This document shows positions 1 through 12,141 of a DNA stretch of 64,000 nucleotides, in pieces. The DNA comes from Ailanthus altissimus (Eukaryota > Streptophyta > Magnoliopsida > Sapindales > Simaroubaceae). The DNA lies in assembly GCA_946807835.1 (NCBI GenBank), contig OX327706.1, positions 24,727,001 through 24,791,000 of the forward strand, read 5' to 3'. How positions within the stretch are numbered: the stretch's first letter is position 1; each line of letters starts with the position of its first letter. Made by a program: the position numbers and the translations under genes. The notes below the pieces were generated by a model that ran no database searches, was not told where the DNA came from, and saw nothing but the letters and a program-made list of their open reading frames with translations.

Positions 1-1700
1 GCCAAAGATGCCTAAATGGGATGCCACTAAATTGGACAGTACTACAGTTACATGTCCCTTTTTTGAAATCAATAATAAAGGTTTGGTGGTCATCCATAAC
101 TTTAAACTCAAAGTCAATTGCATATATTACCTTGATAAACTTTCCATCCTTTCCAGCCTAATCCAATATTTTCTTTACTACTAATGCCAATGCTCATTTC
201 CATTGTAATGTTTTTTGTTACCTTTTATGCAGTTTCTTCAAAAAAACAATTTCTTAAGATTCTAGCAAGTCCAAAATAGGTATGCCTCTGTGATTATTTA
301 ACTAATTGTTCTATGATTCTTTCATATTATTGGTCACATGATCATATATGACATTACGCTTGAAAGTATGTCTACACCATTGGATACGCTCAATATTTGC
401 ACGGTACTTGTAAGCTTCCACATTAGCCCTCTTAATTCTACTTATAACTTCATTAAAAATAGATTTCTTAGTAGCCCTTGATGTCTCCTAAATCAAGGTC
501 TAAATCTTTGATGTGGCCAATTTTTTTCTAAAATTAGTTATTATATGCCTACATAAAACATGGTTAGAGATCATGGCCAGTGATCAGATAATGCTCTCAA
601 TATCTCTTTTTGTTTGTTACTTGTGAATCTAATTAACTACTTATTTATAATATGAAGCTACTGCTTAAGGTTGCCTAAAAGCCAACCATATGTATCTTCA
701 TTCTCAATCTCTACCACACATACTACTATAGGAAAAACTCAATCATTTGTATCCAAGTATACTACATATAATAATACTCTTATATAAGGGCCAATCAAAT
801 GGCACTTATCTAGTCTTATAAATCTTCTATACCCTTGAAGGAAACAATCTCTTAAAGTTAGAAATTTATACACAAATTTCTTAAATCTCATTGGACCATC
901 TTCAGTAGGTATATCAAATTACATCTTAACTAACATACCAAAGTTTCTCTCTATCAACACATTAATATAATTCCTCAATCTTTAATATGCTAAGCCATGA
1001 TCCCCATTGTCTTCCTTAAGTGCTTTAGCCCTAGCTCTTCTTATCTTTTTTATATTATAGTGTACCTTAAACCTTTGCTTTAGCTTATTTCTTATTTCAG
1101 TAGCTAGCATTTGGATTAGTCTTCAGGGCATCGACAAACTGTAAGGCAATATATATTGCTGTTGCTTTCATTAACTTAGACACCTTATCACAAGTATGCT
1201 CCTCTTGCAATTGTTGTATTTTAAATATTATGCCAAAATTTTCCTTTGGTTGCATAAATGAACTACAGGCATCCTTCAGACTTGCACTTACCCTAAACCT
1301 CTTAAAATCATTCTTAATATGAATAACTTCAAAACCTTCCCAGAGATAATATTTCTTCAAAGCACTTTTAAAGTGCTCAACTCTATCAAACTCTTATCCA
1401 ACAAGCAAATTAGCCTCATATTGGTCACCTTATCTGAAGTAATCTTTGCCCACTAATCTTTTTGTTTCTCTTACTAGATCATTCTTATTTGATGAGTTCA
1501 CTATAGGGCTATCTCTATCATTTAACTCATAGCTTAACAGTGGATGGTATGTTACATTGTCACAGTCACTAAGTTACTCATTCCTATTGTCACTAAACTG
1601 CTCATTCCCCTCTGGTTGGCCCATGTCTTCAGCACTAGTATTATTTAAATACACTGCCTCTTTTGTTCACTATCTGACCAGAATGCTTTCTCCTCTAAGA
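1..1700 (-). pseudogene. MuDR-like (MULE) transposase remnant, truncated by window start
   Basis: Read on the minus strand, this stretch gives broken MULE transposase pieces in the expected order. At 1097-1360 is the N-terminal DNA-binding region, with WEGFEVIHIKNDFKRFRV and EEHTCDKVSKLMKA. At about 780-900 is the central block (FIRLDKCHLIGPYIRVLLY, followed by FPIVVCVVEIENEDTYGW). At about 240-330 is a segment like NNMKES...RGIPILDLLE. At 1-60 is the SWIM zinc-finger end (GTCNCSTVQFSGIPFRHLW). Many stops and frame changes separate them, so no protein is made. The N-terminal side (about 1700-1950) reads as Pro/Thr/Ser-rich. The third SWIM cysteine is replaced by Phe. I found no terminal inverted repeat on the 5' side of the element. 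Confidence 0.85.
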
Positions 1701-1949
1701 AGTTAGAGTATTGCTAAATTGGTGGACTAAGGATTAGCTGATGTGATAAGCTAGTTGGTGGCTTAGCTGATGTGTTAGGATGAGGGTTTGTTAATTTGCT
1801 TGCTGAACTAGTGGGATAAAGGTCTGATGTTTTTGCTAGACTTGTAGGATGAAGGGCTGTTATTACTTTTACTGGATTTGTAGGATGAGGTATTGTTGTT
1901 ATTCTTGAGTTTAACGAATAGCGGGTTCAGTGGTATGGCCTTAGAGAGG

Positions 1950-4370
1950 ATCAAGAAACAACTTTCTCCTTACGCTTGGGCCAACACCATCATCATACTT
2001 TAGCACTCCCTCAATGTTTTTTTTATACTGTGGAAGAGTCACTAACTTCAGTGGTGAGACTTACAAATCCACATCTATGGAAAATCATCTCATTCTTAAA
2101 CACTCACCAACTAACACCACAAGATCATCATCACTTATCATTGAACTCTCTGACATGTCCAAGGAACAATTGCAGTAACCCAAAACTTGTCTTTTAGAAA
2201 CAATAGCCTCTCAAATAATTTGTCATATACTTTACTTATCAGCGAAATTAGATATCTTAGCATAGTACATATAGGGTTCACACCCTAGCATTCAAATAGT
2301 TATGGTAACAAACTCCTCGTCATCACATGACATTTGCATCCATATCATCAAACACAACATCAACACCATTCATACAACTATACTAGTAAAACACAAATAT
2401 GGTATACAAGTAATTTGAAATCCAATCTATAAATTTTTCAACCCACGAGAACCAAGATTTTGAACTCTTAATAGCAACCTAAACAAATCCTAGAAATTTT
2501 TGTGAAAATTCAAATTTTGGCCAATATGGTTTTAGTTAAATATGATGAATCATATTTTAGATCACAAAACATATAACACAACACAATCTTCTAAATCACA
2601 AAAATCTATCAAAATATCATCAAAAAATTAATGGAACCCATCCATTGAATAACAATTACATATGATTAAAATAATAAAAATACAATGATACCTACCACAA
2701 CAACAATGTATTTACAATAAAAACCATTTTAGACTGCTTATTTAAAGAATTCATGATTTACTTACCATAAAACAGTGCTTCGGCCTGTGAATAGAAGTTG
2801 TTTGCATTAATGATGGTTGATGGTAGCTTCGACTCAGTCATTTACAGTTCAATGGAAGACAAAAGTGGTTCAGAGAGAGAGTGGTTCAAAATGGAAGACG
2901 ACGTGGAAGAAGAAAGGTTTGAGAAAGCATTTGAGCATGAAAACCACCCTTTTTTACTCATGGCCAACCAGGGATGGAAACATAAAAGTGATGTGACTGA
3001 TGCTTGTCAGTTTATATCAATTCTTGAGTTGAGTTACAATTTTACTCTTCGGCTGTCAAATCTAATGAAAATTGACTAATGGACAAGAACAAAATTATCC
3101 AATTTTAAACTTGTGAGATGAAATTGAGAATTATGCTAAACTCATAGGACAAAGATGTCCTTATCTCTTAAATTAATTATAATTTTACATAAACAAGAAT
3201 TTTTAATGAAGTAGGTGAATCTCATTTAAATCCTTCTTCTTAGTTGCTGCATTATAAGTTACAAACAAACTCAAACACTAATAAAACCTAGATTAAATCA
3301 AGTAATTTGTGTTCATGTATAAATCAAGCATAATTTGGACTCATGCACTATAATAATTTATTCAATCCAACCCATCGAATACATTGAATTCATTATAAAT
3401 TTTGAAGCACTATTCAAGCATTTAGAACGTCTTGCTTGTAGTTAAAGCATTCCATATAAAACACTTTTTTTCTTAGGCAGTTACTGATTTAAGCATTGGA
3501 GTGTCTTTTTTTATAAGTGGATGGTGCTTTCTAAATAAATTTAAAGAGTTCTCAAGCACAATGAGGTAAATTTGTGAAGTCCTAACTTCTAGAGCTTTCA
3601 ATATAAAATGAATACATTGAAATCAACATTTTTTTTAATTTTAAATTTATATATAATATTGTATAAAGAATTATCGGTTCATATATTAAAGACTATTCAT
3701 ACATACCAATAATTCATACCTAACAATTTTTTTGTACAAGGAAATCGTTGAGAAACAATTTTTTTTTTCTTTAAAAAAAGAGTTAGAATAATTATCCGTC
3801 TAGTAGCAATTCTTTACATGAATAATTATCCGTCTAAATTCTGAATTCTGAGAAATATAAACAAACAAAAATACCTTTAATTAGAATTCAAAATTTACCT
3901 TTTGATTATGATTATTGAATAAAAACTAACAACTCAATTGTCTCATCATTCATCCACAAGGTAAAACTCGAATTATCAATAAATTGTAACGTAAGACTTT
4001 GTTAAACTTGCATGTACCAAAAAGGGAAAACGAATGAAAATGGCTTTTACAACATGCATTTTGAGGAAATTACATAAACATAGTTCGAGGTTTAGGATCA
4101 TAATAAATAGATTAAAACAAACGATTTATGATAATTAGCATCAATATATCTCAGTTCAACATAATTATCATTGAAGTTCAACGAGAGTTTCATTATTAAA
4201 TAAGTAAAACAACTTAATGCCCTTGAATTCATGCTTTTTTGTGCCATTAATAGCAGGTTGATACAAACATGAAAGTCATTTTAATTCCTAGTTATGTTAT
4301 CCACAGCGGTATTTTGTGTTTGGGCCCATTTTCTTTTCCTGCGTTGGTATTATGGAGTATGTGATGATGC
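1950..4370. other. AT-rich intergenic DNA
   Basis: No gene is supported here. A 93-codon open frame at 2798-3079 (plus strand; its first ATG is a few codons in) is acidic and matches nothing I recognise. It may be leader or terminal sequence of the MULE that lies on the other strand. The rest is low-complexity AT-rich sequence. Confidence 0.5.
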
Positions 4371-4379
4371 TGATGTATA

Positions 4380-4680
4380 TTGATGTTGTTAATGACTGAT
4401 AAATTGACTCATATGCTTATGTGGCAGAGATGGCTAAAGGGGATGTTAGGTTTGTAATGTTAGGTTATTAGCTTGATTTAAGGATCAATTGACAAGTATT
4501 ACTAGCTGTGTGTTTAAACTATAAAAGGAGCATCTCAGCTCAGTCTCATTGTATTAAAGAATCAGGAATAAAGAATTATAGTTCTTATTCTTTTCTTGAA
4601 AAAATTTCTTCTGTACTTGAAACTTTCTTAGTAACCAAACAGATATTCACTTTGGTATGTGCATGGTATAAGAACCAAAC
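4380..4680 (+). mobile_element. Copia LTR (5' LTR) with primer-binding site
   Basis: The region has LTR architecture: a TATA box (ACTATAAAAGGAGC near 4519), a transcribed leader with AATAAAG, and an end in ...GATATTCA near 4651. It is followed at about 4664 by TGGTATAAGAACC, which resembles the plant Copia primer-binding site TGGTATCAGAGCC (initiator tRNA-Met). A TG start could be at 4444 (TGTTAGG), but an upstream start is possible, so the left edge is approximate. The gag fragment that follows on the same strand supports the call. I saw no matching 3' LTR in the window. Confidence 0.65.
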
Positions 4681-5040
4681 ATGGTAATGCCAATACTTCT
4701 AGCATCAATCTAGCATCAATCAACATAAATTCCTCTATTAATAGACTCTATCTCTTTCTTTCAACTATTAAACTTATCACATCTAACTATATATGTAGTG
4801 CGGTGATCTCAAATTCTCATTGCAATAAGAGGAAATAGGCATGAAAAGCATCATCAATGGAAGCACAAAAGCTCCAAATCAGTTTTTAAAACTATTAATC
4901 CAGATTAAACCATAACTACATATTTTGAAGAATCCTGAATATAAGTCATGGATTAGGGAAGATAAACTATTGATGAGCTAGTTATATTCTATTCTTCATG
5001 ATTCTATACTATGTTTGCTTATTGATAGTCAAACATCTAA

Positions 5041-5043
5041 AAA
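5041..5043. repeat. CACTA target-site duplication, left copy
   Basis: AAA immediately precedes the CACTACAA terminus. The same AAA follows the other terminus at 14308-14310. A 3 bp duplication is the rule for CACTA elements, and the flanking Copia gag reading resumes across the site. A homopolymer AAA alone would be weak; the matched termini make it convincing. Confidence 0.8.
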
Positions 5044-5107
5044 CACTACAAAAAAATGGGGTTTTTGCGACCCTATTTGCGACAGCTATTTGAGCCGTCG
5101 CAAAAGA
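5044..5107. repeat. CACTA left terminal and subterminal repeats
   Basis: The CACTACAA terminus is followed by TTTTTGCGACC, then TTTGCGACAGC and its inverted partner GCCGTCGCAAA (ending 5104). The GCGACRGC/GCCGTCGC pair matches the repeated motif at the other end, but here only about one palindromic pair is present, so the ends are asymmetric. In this superfamily such motifs bind the TNPA protein. Confidence 0.8.
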
Positions 5108-5390
5108 CTTGAAAGAAACTACGTCATTTTGTTGAAACGAAATTAACAAAACAAATTTTTTTCAGCTCCTAGACTTTTCGTTCTCAGAAATTAACAAATT
5201 CTTTTTCATTCTCTTCATTCCCAAACTGAAAATAACAGGGCAAGCAAATCAATCTTCATCTCTTCGTTTAACAACAAATCAATTCTCATCATCTCTCATG
5301 TAACGATTTAGTTTCAATCTCTCTCTTTCTTGTTCTTTCTTCGATCTGAGGTATCAATTTTTGTTACTTAGGGTTTTTTTTTTTGTTATT

Positions 5391-5643
5391 TGGGACAAGA
5401 AGACTGCCTATCCAGAACCCTACATAGATCCCATCGCCGATACCGTCGGCAAGGTATAGATTACATTCCTGTAAAATCTAATTTATTTATTTTTTGGAAA
5501 TGGATTGTTTTGTTGTGCTAATTCATATTTGGAAATTTGGATGGTAGTACGAGGCACTGGGTTGGCTGCTTGGAGGATTAAGGTTTTTTGCATCACTGGA
5601 AATTTTGGCTGTGTGGAACGATAAAGCCTCTAAGATTCCTTTC
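5391..5643 (+). pseudogene. Captured two-exon fragment resembling complex I subunit NDUFB8
   Basis: Two exon-like blocks sit inside the CACTA element on the transposase strand. Block 1 (5391-5453) reads WDKKTAYPEPYIDPIADTVG plus K and ends at a GT donor. Block 2 (5548-5643) follows an AG acceptor, starts YEALGWLLGGLRFFASL, ends AVWNDKASKIPF, and is followed by GTAAGT. This matches my memory of the C-terminal half of the plant mitochondrial NADH dehydrogenase 1 beta subcomplex subunit 8 (WDNGTA-PEP-ID-IADTVGKYEAL ... LNDKAS-PF). The 94 bp gap behaves as an intron. The N-terminal presequence and the expected last exon are not seen. This looks like DNA-level capture because the intron is retained. 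Gene identity is from memory. Confidence 0.72.
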
Positions 5644-6221
5644 GTAAGTCGTATTCTCAACACTTTTGATGTTGTGAATTGAATTTTGATTTACAACATA
5701 AATTTCAGATGTAGATGAATAAACATTTCTTAAAATTAGAGATTCCCTTTGTTTTTATTTATTTATTTATTTTTAATTTGTGAGTAGTTCTTCTAATGTG
5801 TTAACTAGGATATTTGGAGAGTCAAAGCTTTGTAATTTGGTTAAATTAGTAGTGGAAAAGATGCGACTCAATGATTTTAGCTTTGTCTCATGAATTGTTG
5901 CTTTCAAAGTAATACTGGGAAAAAACTGGGATTGGATGGAGGGCATGGCCCATGCGGGCAGAAAGAAGGTTTTCTTCTTGGGACATTACATCCTTATCTC
6001 TTCTTATTCCATTTGATTTGTTGGAGCTTAAAAATTCAATTCATATAAAAGACGAATACAAGTTCAACAAGAGAGGTGGACTAATCAGAGTACATTCATA
6101 CGGTTTGATGATTTTTTAATAGATGTTTTCACTTTCAGAGCCGTTAAAATAAAAAGTGAATTTTAACTCTGTATTTTAACTTTCATTTCGAGCAGAATTC
6201 ATTTTAAGTAAAATCGACATC

Positions 6222-6222
6222 G

Positions 6223-6256
<34 letters not shown>
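6222..6256. repeat. (AT)n microsatellite
   Basis: An uninterrupted run of about 15 TA dinucleotides lies inside the 5' half of the CACTA element. No function is implied. Confidence 0.9.
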
Positions 6257-6259
<3 letters not shown>

Positions 6260-6859
6260 TGTGTGAATGTCTGTGTGTGATAAGTACCTACAGAATATAA
6301 CTGATTACAAAAGAATAATTATTAGGTCATTTTTCTCTTAATTATAGCTGATTTATATAATTTGCAGTATGCTGGTTAAGACATATTTGATATATCAACT
6401 ACTATGATTCGTTAGGTGAGCAACACTAACTGAAAGTAGCAGTTGACTAGTTTGATAGGAATCTTGATGATGAGAGGAAGTGATAATGGAATGAAAAATT
6501 TAATGGGTTGTTAGTATTAGTCTATGATCACGAGGGGTTAGTACTAACATTTTCTTTCAGTTTCTGGGAAAAGAAAATCTGGGGTCCCATTGACTAGAAT
6601 TGTTTAATGCAAGCATTTTAAACATCTTTTCTTCACCCATTGACCAGAAAATAAGCAAGCTACAAACAGAAATTGATTACATTAACAGAGACTGGAGCTT
6701 TAGACCCACCCTGTTTATATTCTAGTTTTATTGCGTTAATGTTAATCATTTAACTTGTTTTCAACGACTTGGTATAATTTCTCTTTCTACGTATCATCGA
6801 TGAAACGTTATTGTGGTTTCATTTCTTATGCCTTTCTTAGTTTCCATTAAAGTCTCTCT

Positions 6860-6976
6860 GGACCCTGTTCATTTTTCACGAACCCAGCAGCACCAGCTTT
6901 AGTTTCTTCTTCTTCTTCTTCCGCCTCAGCATCTAAGTTTAACCTGCGAAAGCTGAAGAGATTCAACACAGAAGGT
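6860..6976 (+). other. Exon-like island with Ser-rich reading and GT donor
   Basis: Within the CACTA 5' half, about 100 bp has balanced composition, unlike its AT-rich surroundings. It reads as NPAAPALVSSSSSSSASASK, then FNLRKLKRFNTEG, and stops at a good donor (GAAG|GTCAGT near 6973). It could be an untranslated first exon of the transposase transcript or another captured host fragment. There is no start codon in frame, because a stop lies just upstream. I do not recognise the peptide. Confidence 0.35.
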
Positions 6977-7713
6977 CAGTTTAGTCTCTCTTCATTTCTG
7001 TTTTTTTTTTTTTCATTTCATGTTGTTCACGTTTAATGTCGTAAATAATTTCAAATGGAGGATTTGTTTTTTTTTCCGTGTTTGAATTTATTTTTTTCTC
7101 GGTCACGGATGTTAATAAAAATAGGTTCTTGGAGATATTTGGAGACCAAAAGCAGCTACTCTGTTTCTGCTTTTGATTTTTTTTTTCTTAATTATAAAAA
7201 CTTTTCGGGGAAAATTTATTTTATTTTAGTAAATATTTGTTTGGCTAAAGTCTCCAATGTAAACATGCGTACCCAGATAAATTAAGTGTTATTTGAGTTT
7301 ATGCTTTATTTATTTCTCAAGACAGCTTAAAAGGTTTTTTGAGAGATTCCAAATATTCTTGTTATCCTTTTTGGTTATAGAGAATATGCAAAAGGAAATT
7401 CTTTTTTTATTCACTTTCTGACTTTTACTTGCTTTATGTATATTTTTTTGTAATTCATAATATATTTTGATGCTGAGCTAAAAGTAGTGTAGCTTTCTTC
7501 AAGAATCAAACTTTTTTTTTGTTTAATGGAACATATTGTAGCTTTCTGACTTTTACTTGCTGTATGAAAATGTTTGTGATGACAGCATTTATCATTCATA
7601 TAAATCCTCTTTCAAGTTCATTTGTCTATAGATATGTTTAATATCTTTTAATTTATTTTAAAATAATATGCATTTAATTTTCGCATGTATGTAAACTTAG
7701 ACCCGTTCAAAAC

Positions 7714-7830
7714 TATATAATAAAACGTGTTTTTCTCATTGTTATCTTCTTATAATGGTGAGAGCTATATGTCATACGACTCTCACCATCTTTAGAAGAT
7801 AACAATGAGAAAAGCATGTTTTATTATATA
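7714..7830. repeat. Near-perfect inverted repeat (hairpin), arms about 51 bp
   Basis: The left arm 7714-7764 and right arm 7780-7830 are complementary with only a few mismatches, around a loop of about 15 bases. The arms include TCTCATTGTTATCTTCT and AGAAGATAACAATGAGA. The hairpin lies about 430 bp upstream of the transposase start. It could be a small nested MITE or a source of small RNA. Nothing here shows expression. Confidence 0.88.
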
Positions 7831-7860
7831 TTTTTGATTGTCCTGATTTGGACAGTTTGG

Positions 7861-8119
7861 AAATGCATAATTCTATATAGTAGTAGTAGTTCAAGTTTTG
7901 TCTCACTCAGTAGATATTTCAGTGACGACTCCTATTGTTCTCTAAGTACATACTAGATTAATGTTTATTTTGTATTATTTTGAGTACATAACTTGAAATA
8001 ACACAAGTATGCATTAATCTATGTTGTGTACTTGGAGAACTGAAAGGAGATGCTGCCGAAATTTCTATTGAAGTGGATAAAACGTGAGCTTATTACTATC
8101 ATATAGAATTATGCATTTT
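7861..8119. repeat. Long imperfect inverted repeat, arms about 100 bp
   Basis: The left arm (about 7861-7961) begins AAATGCATAATTCTATAT. The right arm (about 8013-8119) ends ATATAGAATTATGCAT. Both contain CATTAATCTA and GTACTTRGAGAAC in opposite orientation. Mismatches are spread along the arms, like an old foldback or an aged precursor hairpin. It ends about 140 bp before the transposase ATG and directly follows the hairpin at 7714-7830. Confidence 0.82.
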
Positions 8120-8256
8120 TGAATGGGATAGGACCACCTACCTTTTAGAAAGGAGTTAAAAGGAGATAGGTTTTATGTTGCATGTATTTATATTCATTTA
8201 AATTAAGAAGTTGAACATAATTAACTTAATTTTCTTTTACACTGAAGGGAGTAGAT

Positions 8257-11200
8257 ATGGACAAGAGTTGGATTGATTTGCCAGATAGAATATCGAAGTC
8301 GTATATTGACGGCATTGAAAGATTTTTAGATTTTGCATATATGAACAATACCGGTGATACAAGAATATACTGTCCATGCAGAAAATGTTGCAATCGTTAT
8401 CTTTTTGTGAGAAAAGTAGTTAGAGAACATATTATAGTAAATGGTTTTTTGTCAAAGTACAAAAATTGGACTGTACATGGTGAACATTCCACGTCTTTTA
8501 ACGATAACCAAGAAACCACCGTTATTAATGATTGGGGTACTGATGATGACATGGTTAGACTGATACATGATGCCATAGGTACTCCAAATTTAGACTTCGG
8601 TTTAGCTGATGATAATCCATTAGACAATGAGCAAGCTAAAGGTCCTAATGATGATACTAGAAAGTTTTTTAAATTGCTTCAAGATGCAGAATCTCCCTTG
8701 TATCCAGGCTGTGAAAAGTTTTCTTCATTGTCATTCATTGTCCGTCTTCTACATATAAAAGTGTTGTGTGGATGGACAAACAAGTCATTTACAATGCTTT
8801 TAGGATTGCTAAAGGAAGCATTTCCTAAAGAAGTAAAGTTGCCAGAGTCGTATTATGAAGCTCAAAAGATAACTACCGACTTAGGTTTTACATATAAGAC
8901 ATGGGATGCATGTCCTAATAATTGTTTGTTGTTTAACAATGAGTATGAAAAGCTAGATATATGTCATATATGTCATTCTTCAAGATATAAGCAATTGGAT
9001 GGTGATTCTAGTGGACATCAAAATAAGAACAAAAAAATACCGGCCAAACAAGTGCGGTATTTTCCACTAGTGCCGAGATTACAAAGGTTGTTTATGTCTT
9101 CCAAAACTGCTTCCTTTATGAGATGGCATACTGATTCGCGCACTGATGATGGTGTGTTAAGGCATCTTGCTGATAGTCCTGCATGGAAAACGTTTGATGA
9201 AAAAAATCCTGATTTTGCTTCTGATAGTAGAAATGTTAGACTTGGATTGGCAGCAGATGGTTTTAACCCATTTAGGACAATGTCTATATCACGTAGTACA
9301 TGGCCAGTTGTTCTAATGCCTTATAATTTGCCACCATGGTTATGCATAAAACAACCATTCTTCATTTTATCTGTACTTATTGATGGACCTAAAGGACCTG
9401 GTAATAAAATTGATGTTTATTTGCAACCGCTGATTGAGGAGTTGAAGGAATTATGGTTTAAAGGGGTACTCATTTATGATGCATCGTGTAATCAAATGTT
9501 CAAACTTCACGCAGCATTGTTATGGACTATTAATGACTTTCCAGCATATGGTAACTTGTCAGGATGGAATACAAGAGGTGAAAAAGCTTGTCCAGTTTGC
9601 AATCAAAATACTAGATCTCGTTGGTTGTTAAATGGTAGAAAATACTGTTACATGGGCCATCGACGATATTTACCTATATCACATAAGTTTCGAAAAGATA
9701 GAGTATCATTTGATAACATAAGGGAATGGGGACAAGCACCTAGTCGATTGCCAGGGACTGAGATGAAGAGACAGTTGAATGACATACTTACTGAGTATAA
9801 GCTAGAAGATCTTCAAAAAAGAAAAATGAATGAGACTGAGAAAAAAAATGATAAGACTACTTGGAAGAAAAAAAGTATTTTTTTTGAATTGCCATATTGG
9901 GAGTTCAACTTAATTCACCACAATCTTGATGTAATGCATATTGAGAAAAATGTTTGTGATAATATTCTTTGGACTTTATTAGGTGTTGCTAAAAAGTCTA
10001 AAGATAATTTGAAAGCACGACGTGATTTTCAACATATTGGCATCAGAAAGCCATTACATCCTAAACTAGGAGGTGCTAACAAATTACAGTTACCTCCTGC
10101 TTGTTTTCTATGAACAAAGAACATAAAGATGTTTTTTTGAAAGTCTTGAAGGAAGTGAAGGTTCCAGATGGCTATGCATCGAATATTTCTCGACGTGTGA
10201 ATATAAAGGAGCGTCGTATTTGGGGCCTTAAAAGTCATGATAATCATATATTAATGCAACAATTACTTCCTGTGGCAGCTCGTAGAGCATTGCCTAAGAA
10301 TGTTGTAGAAGTGTTGATTGAGTTGAGTAACTTTTTTAGGCAATTATGCTCAAAAGTGAATATGCCAAATGATCTATTCTATATTCAAGATAGAATTGCA
10401 CTTACACTTTGCCATCTTGAGAAGATTTTTCCAATGTCATTTTTTGATATCATGGAGCATTTACCAATTCATTTAGCCGAAGAGGCGCTACTTGCTGGTC
10501 CTGTACAGTTTCGATGGATGTATCCTATTGAAAGGTATGGTTGGCAATGTTATTGTATTTTTTAAATCTTTTTAAAAAAAATTATGACATATGTTAATTA
10601 AATCAATATCTTTTCACTATAGGTATCTATTAACTCTGAAACTTTATGTTCGCAATCGAGCACATCCTGAAGCTTCAATTGCTAAAGGGTATTTAATGGA
10701 AGAATGTATGAATTTTTGTTCAAGATACCTTAATGAAGTGGAAACTAAAAGTACTCGACCAATTCGTAATAATGATTATGGTAATAAGTTTGGGCGTCCT
10801 TTGGGAAAAGGAGTTAAGGTTCGTCTTGACGATGTTTCATGGGTTCAAGCACATAGGTATGTGCTAGTGAACACCAACGCCATCAATTCTTTTCGAGAGT
10901 AAGTTGTTTATTTATATTGAAATGACTTTATCCCTAATTCATTATTTTTCTAAAAGTAACTTATCCAATTTTTTTAGGCAACATCTTGCTGAACTAGCAA
11001 GAGAAATGCCTCGTAGTGCAAAGCATGATATTCAAAAAGTTCATAATGAATCATTTCACAAATGGTTTATGAATCATGTAAGTTCTTTAAATCTTTTGAT
11101 TCATAAATTATTTCTCAAATCATAAATAATGCAAGTTTCAATTGTTGTCATTTCTAATAATTATAAGTTTATACAGATTCAAGCCTTACAACGAACATCA

Positions 11201-11905
11201 AATATAACATTGTCTGAAGAAATAAAAATTCTAGCCAATGGTCCTGACCAGTTTGCTCGGAGATTTAAAGGCTACATTGTGAATGGCTTTCGATTTCGAA
11301 CAAAAGACAATGATAGAAGTAGAACCACTCAAAACTTTGGTGTTGTGTTAAAAGCTAATACTGTGAGCTATGCGAGTGCAAGGGACAAAAATCCTTACTC
11401 AGGCAATTTAACATTTCATGGGGTGTTGACAGATATACTTGAAATACGTTATACTAATGACATGAAGTTTGTTCTTTTCAAGGGTGATTAGGTAGATAAT
11501 GAAATTGGAAGGATGCAAGATGAGTTTAAATTCACTTTGGTGAATTTCAATCATTTATTATACAAAAATAATCAAATAGGTGATGAACCTTTTATTTTAA
11601 CAAGGCAAGCAGAGCAAGTTTGTTATGTGAAAGACCCTTTAAATGTAGATTAACATGTTGTTCTTAAAATGACAGTTAGAGATTTATTTGACATGTACAC
11701 AAAAGATTCTTCTTATAGGCCATCAATAGTACCTCAGGTTGAACTATATGCTGAACAACAATTGGATGAAAGCTTGTATGTGCGAGATGAGAATATTGGT
11801 TGGGTGAGGCAAGGAGTTGATGGGACAATAGTAGATGCAAATATTATTGATGATGATGATAATGATGATAACGATGAAAATGATGTCATGGAAAATGTTG
11901 AATGA
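8257..11905 (+). pseudogene. CACTA TNPD-type transposase gene, frameshifted and with two nonsense codons
   Basis: The catalytic transposase of the element. The start ATG at 8257 opens a Transpos_assoc-type N-terminus (MDKSWIDLPDRISKSYIDGI, CPCRKC at residue 39). A Transposase_21-type core follows from about residue 296 (DGVLRHLADSPAWK, LAADGFNPFRTMS, LIYDASCNQMFK, HHNLDVMHIEKNVCDN). The frame breaks at about 10105-10113: a one-base loss relative to the family sends the reading into TGA, and the next frame carries on as NKEHKDVFLKVLKEVKVPDG. Exons continue 10623-10898 and 10978-11077 (DUF4218-like, splice sites GT-AG), then 11177 onward (DUF4216-like, GVVLKANTVSYASARD). In-frame stops lie at 11489-11491 and 11651-11653, where the family has Trp. 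The tail is Asp/Asn-rich. One frameshift plus two stops make it non-functional as read. Confidence 0.93.
10535..10622 (+). other. Intron in TNPD-type gene
   Basis: GTATGG donor at 10535 and CTATAG acceptor ending at 10622. Splicing joins MYPIE-R to YLLTLKLYVRN in frame, which is the continuous sequence expected for the family. Further introns are 10899-10977 and 11078-11176. Confidence 0.8.
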
Positions 11906-12141
11906 TCTTTCTTTACAGATTTGTTTTGAGTAAGTTGTAATAGCTTGCATTTGAGGGGTAAGGCTAATTACGTCCCCCCCTGTCTAGGTGTCATTATATG
12001 TTTTTTTGATAATGAATATTTTTCTTATATATTTTAGTAATTACATTCTTTCTTTTTTTTTAATGATAAAATTCATTGATATATTATTTTTTTTATGAAT
12101 GTTTTCTAACAATATATTTTGATATCTAATTGCAACTAGTT

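Noticed and set aside
2798..3079. 93-codon acidic plus-strand frame
   Set aside because: A single short frame next to a decayed MULE on the other strand, with no family match. Kept only as part of the intergenic note.
8397..8627. Minus-strand frames within the transposase gene
   Set aside because: Shadows of the TNPD reading frame.
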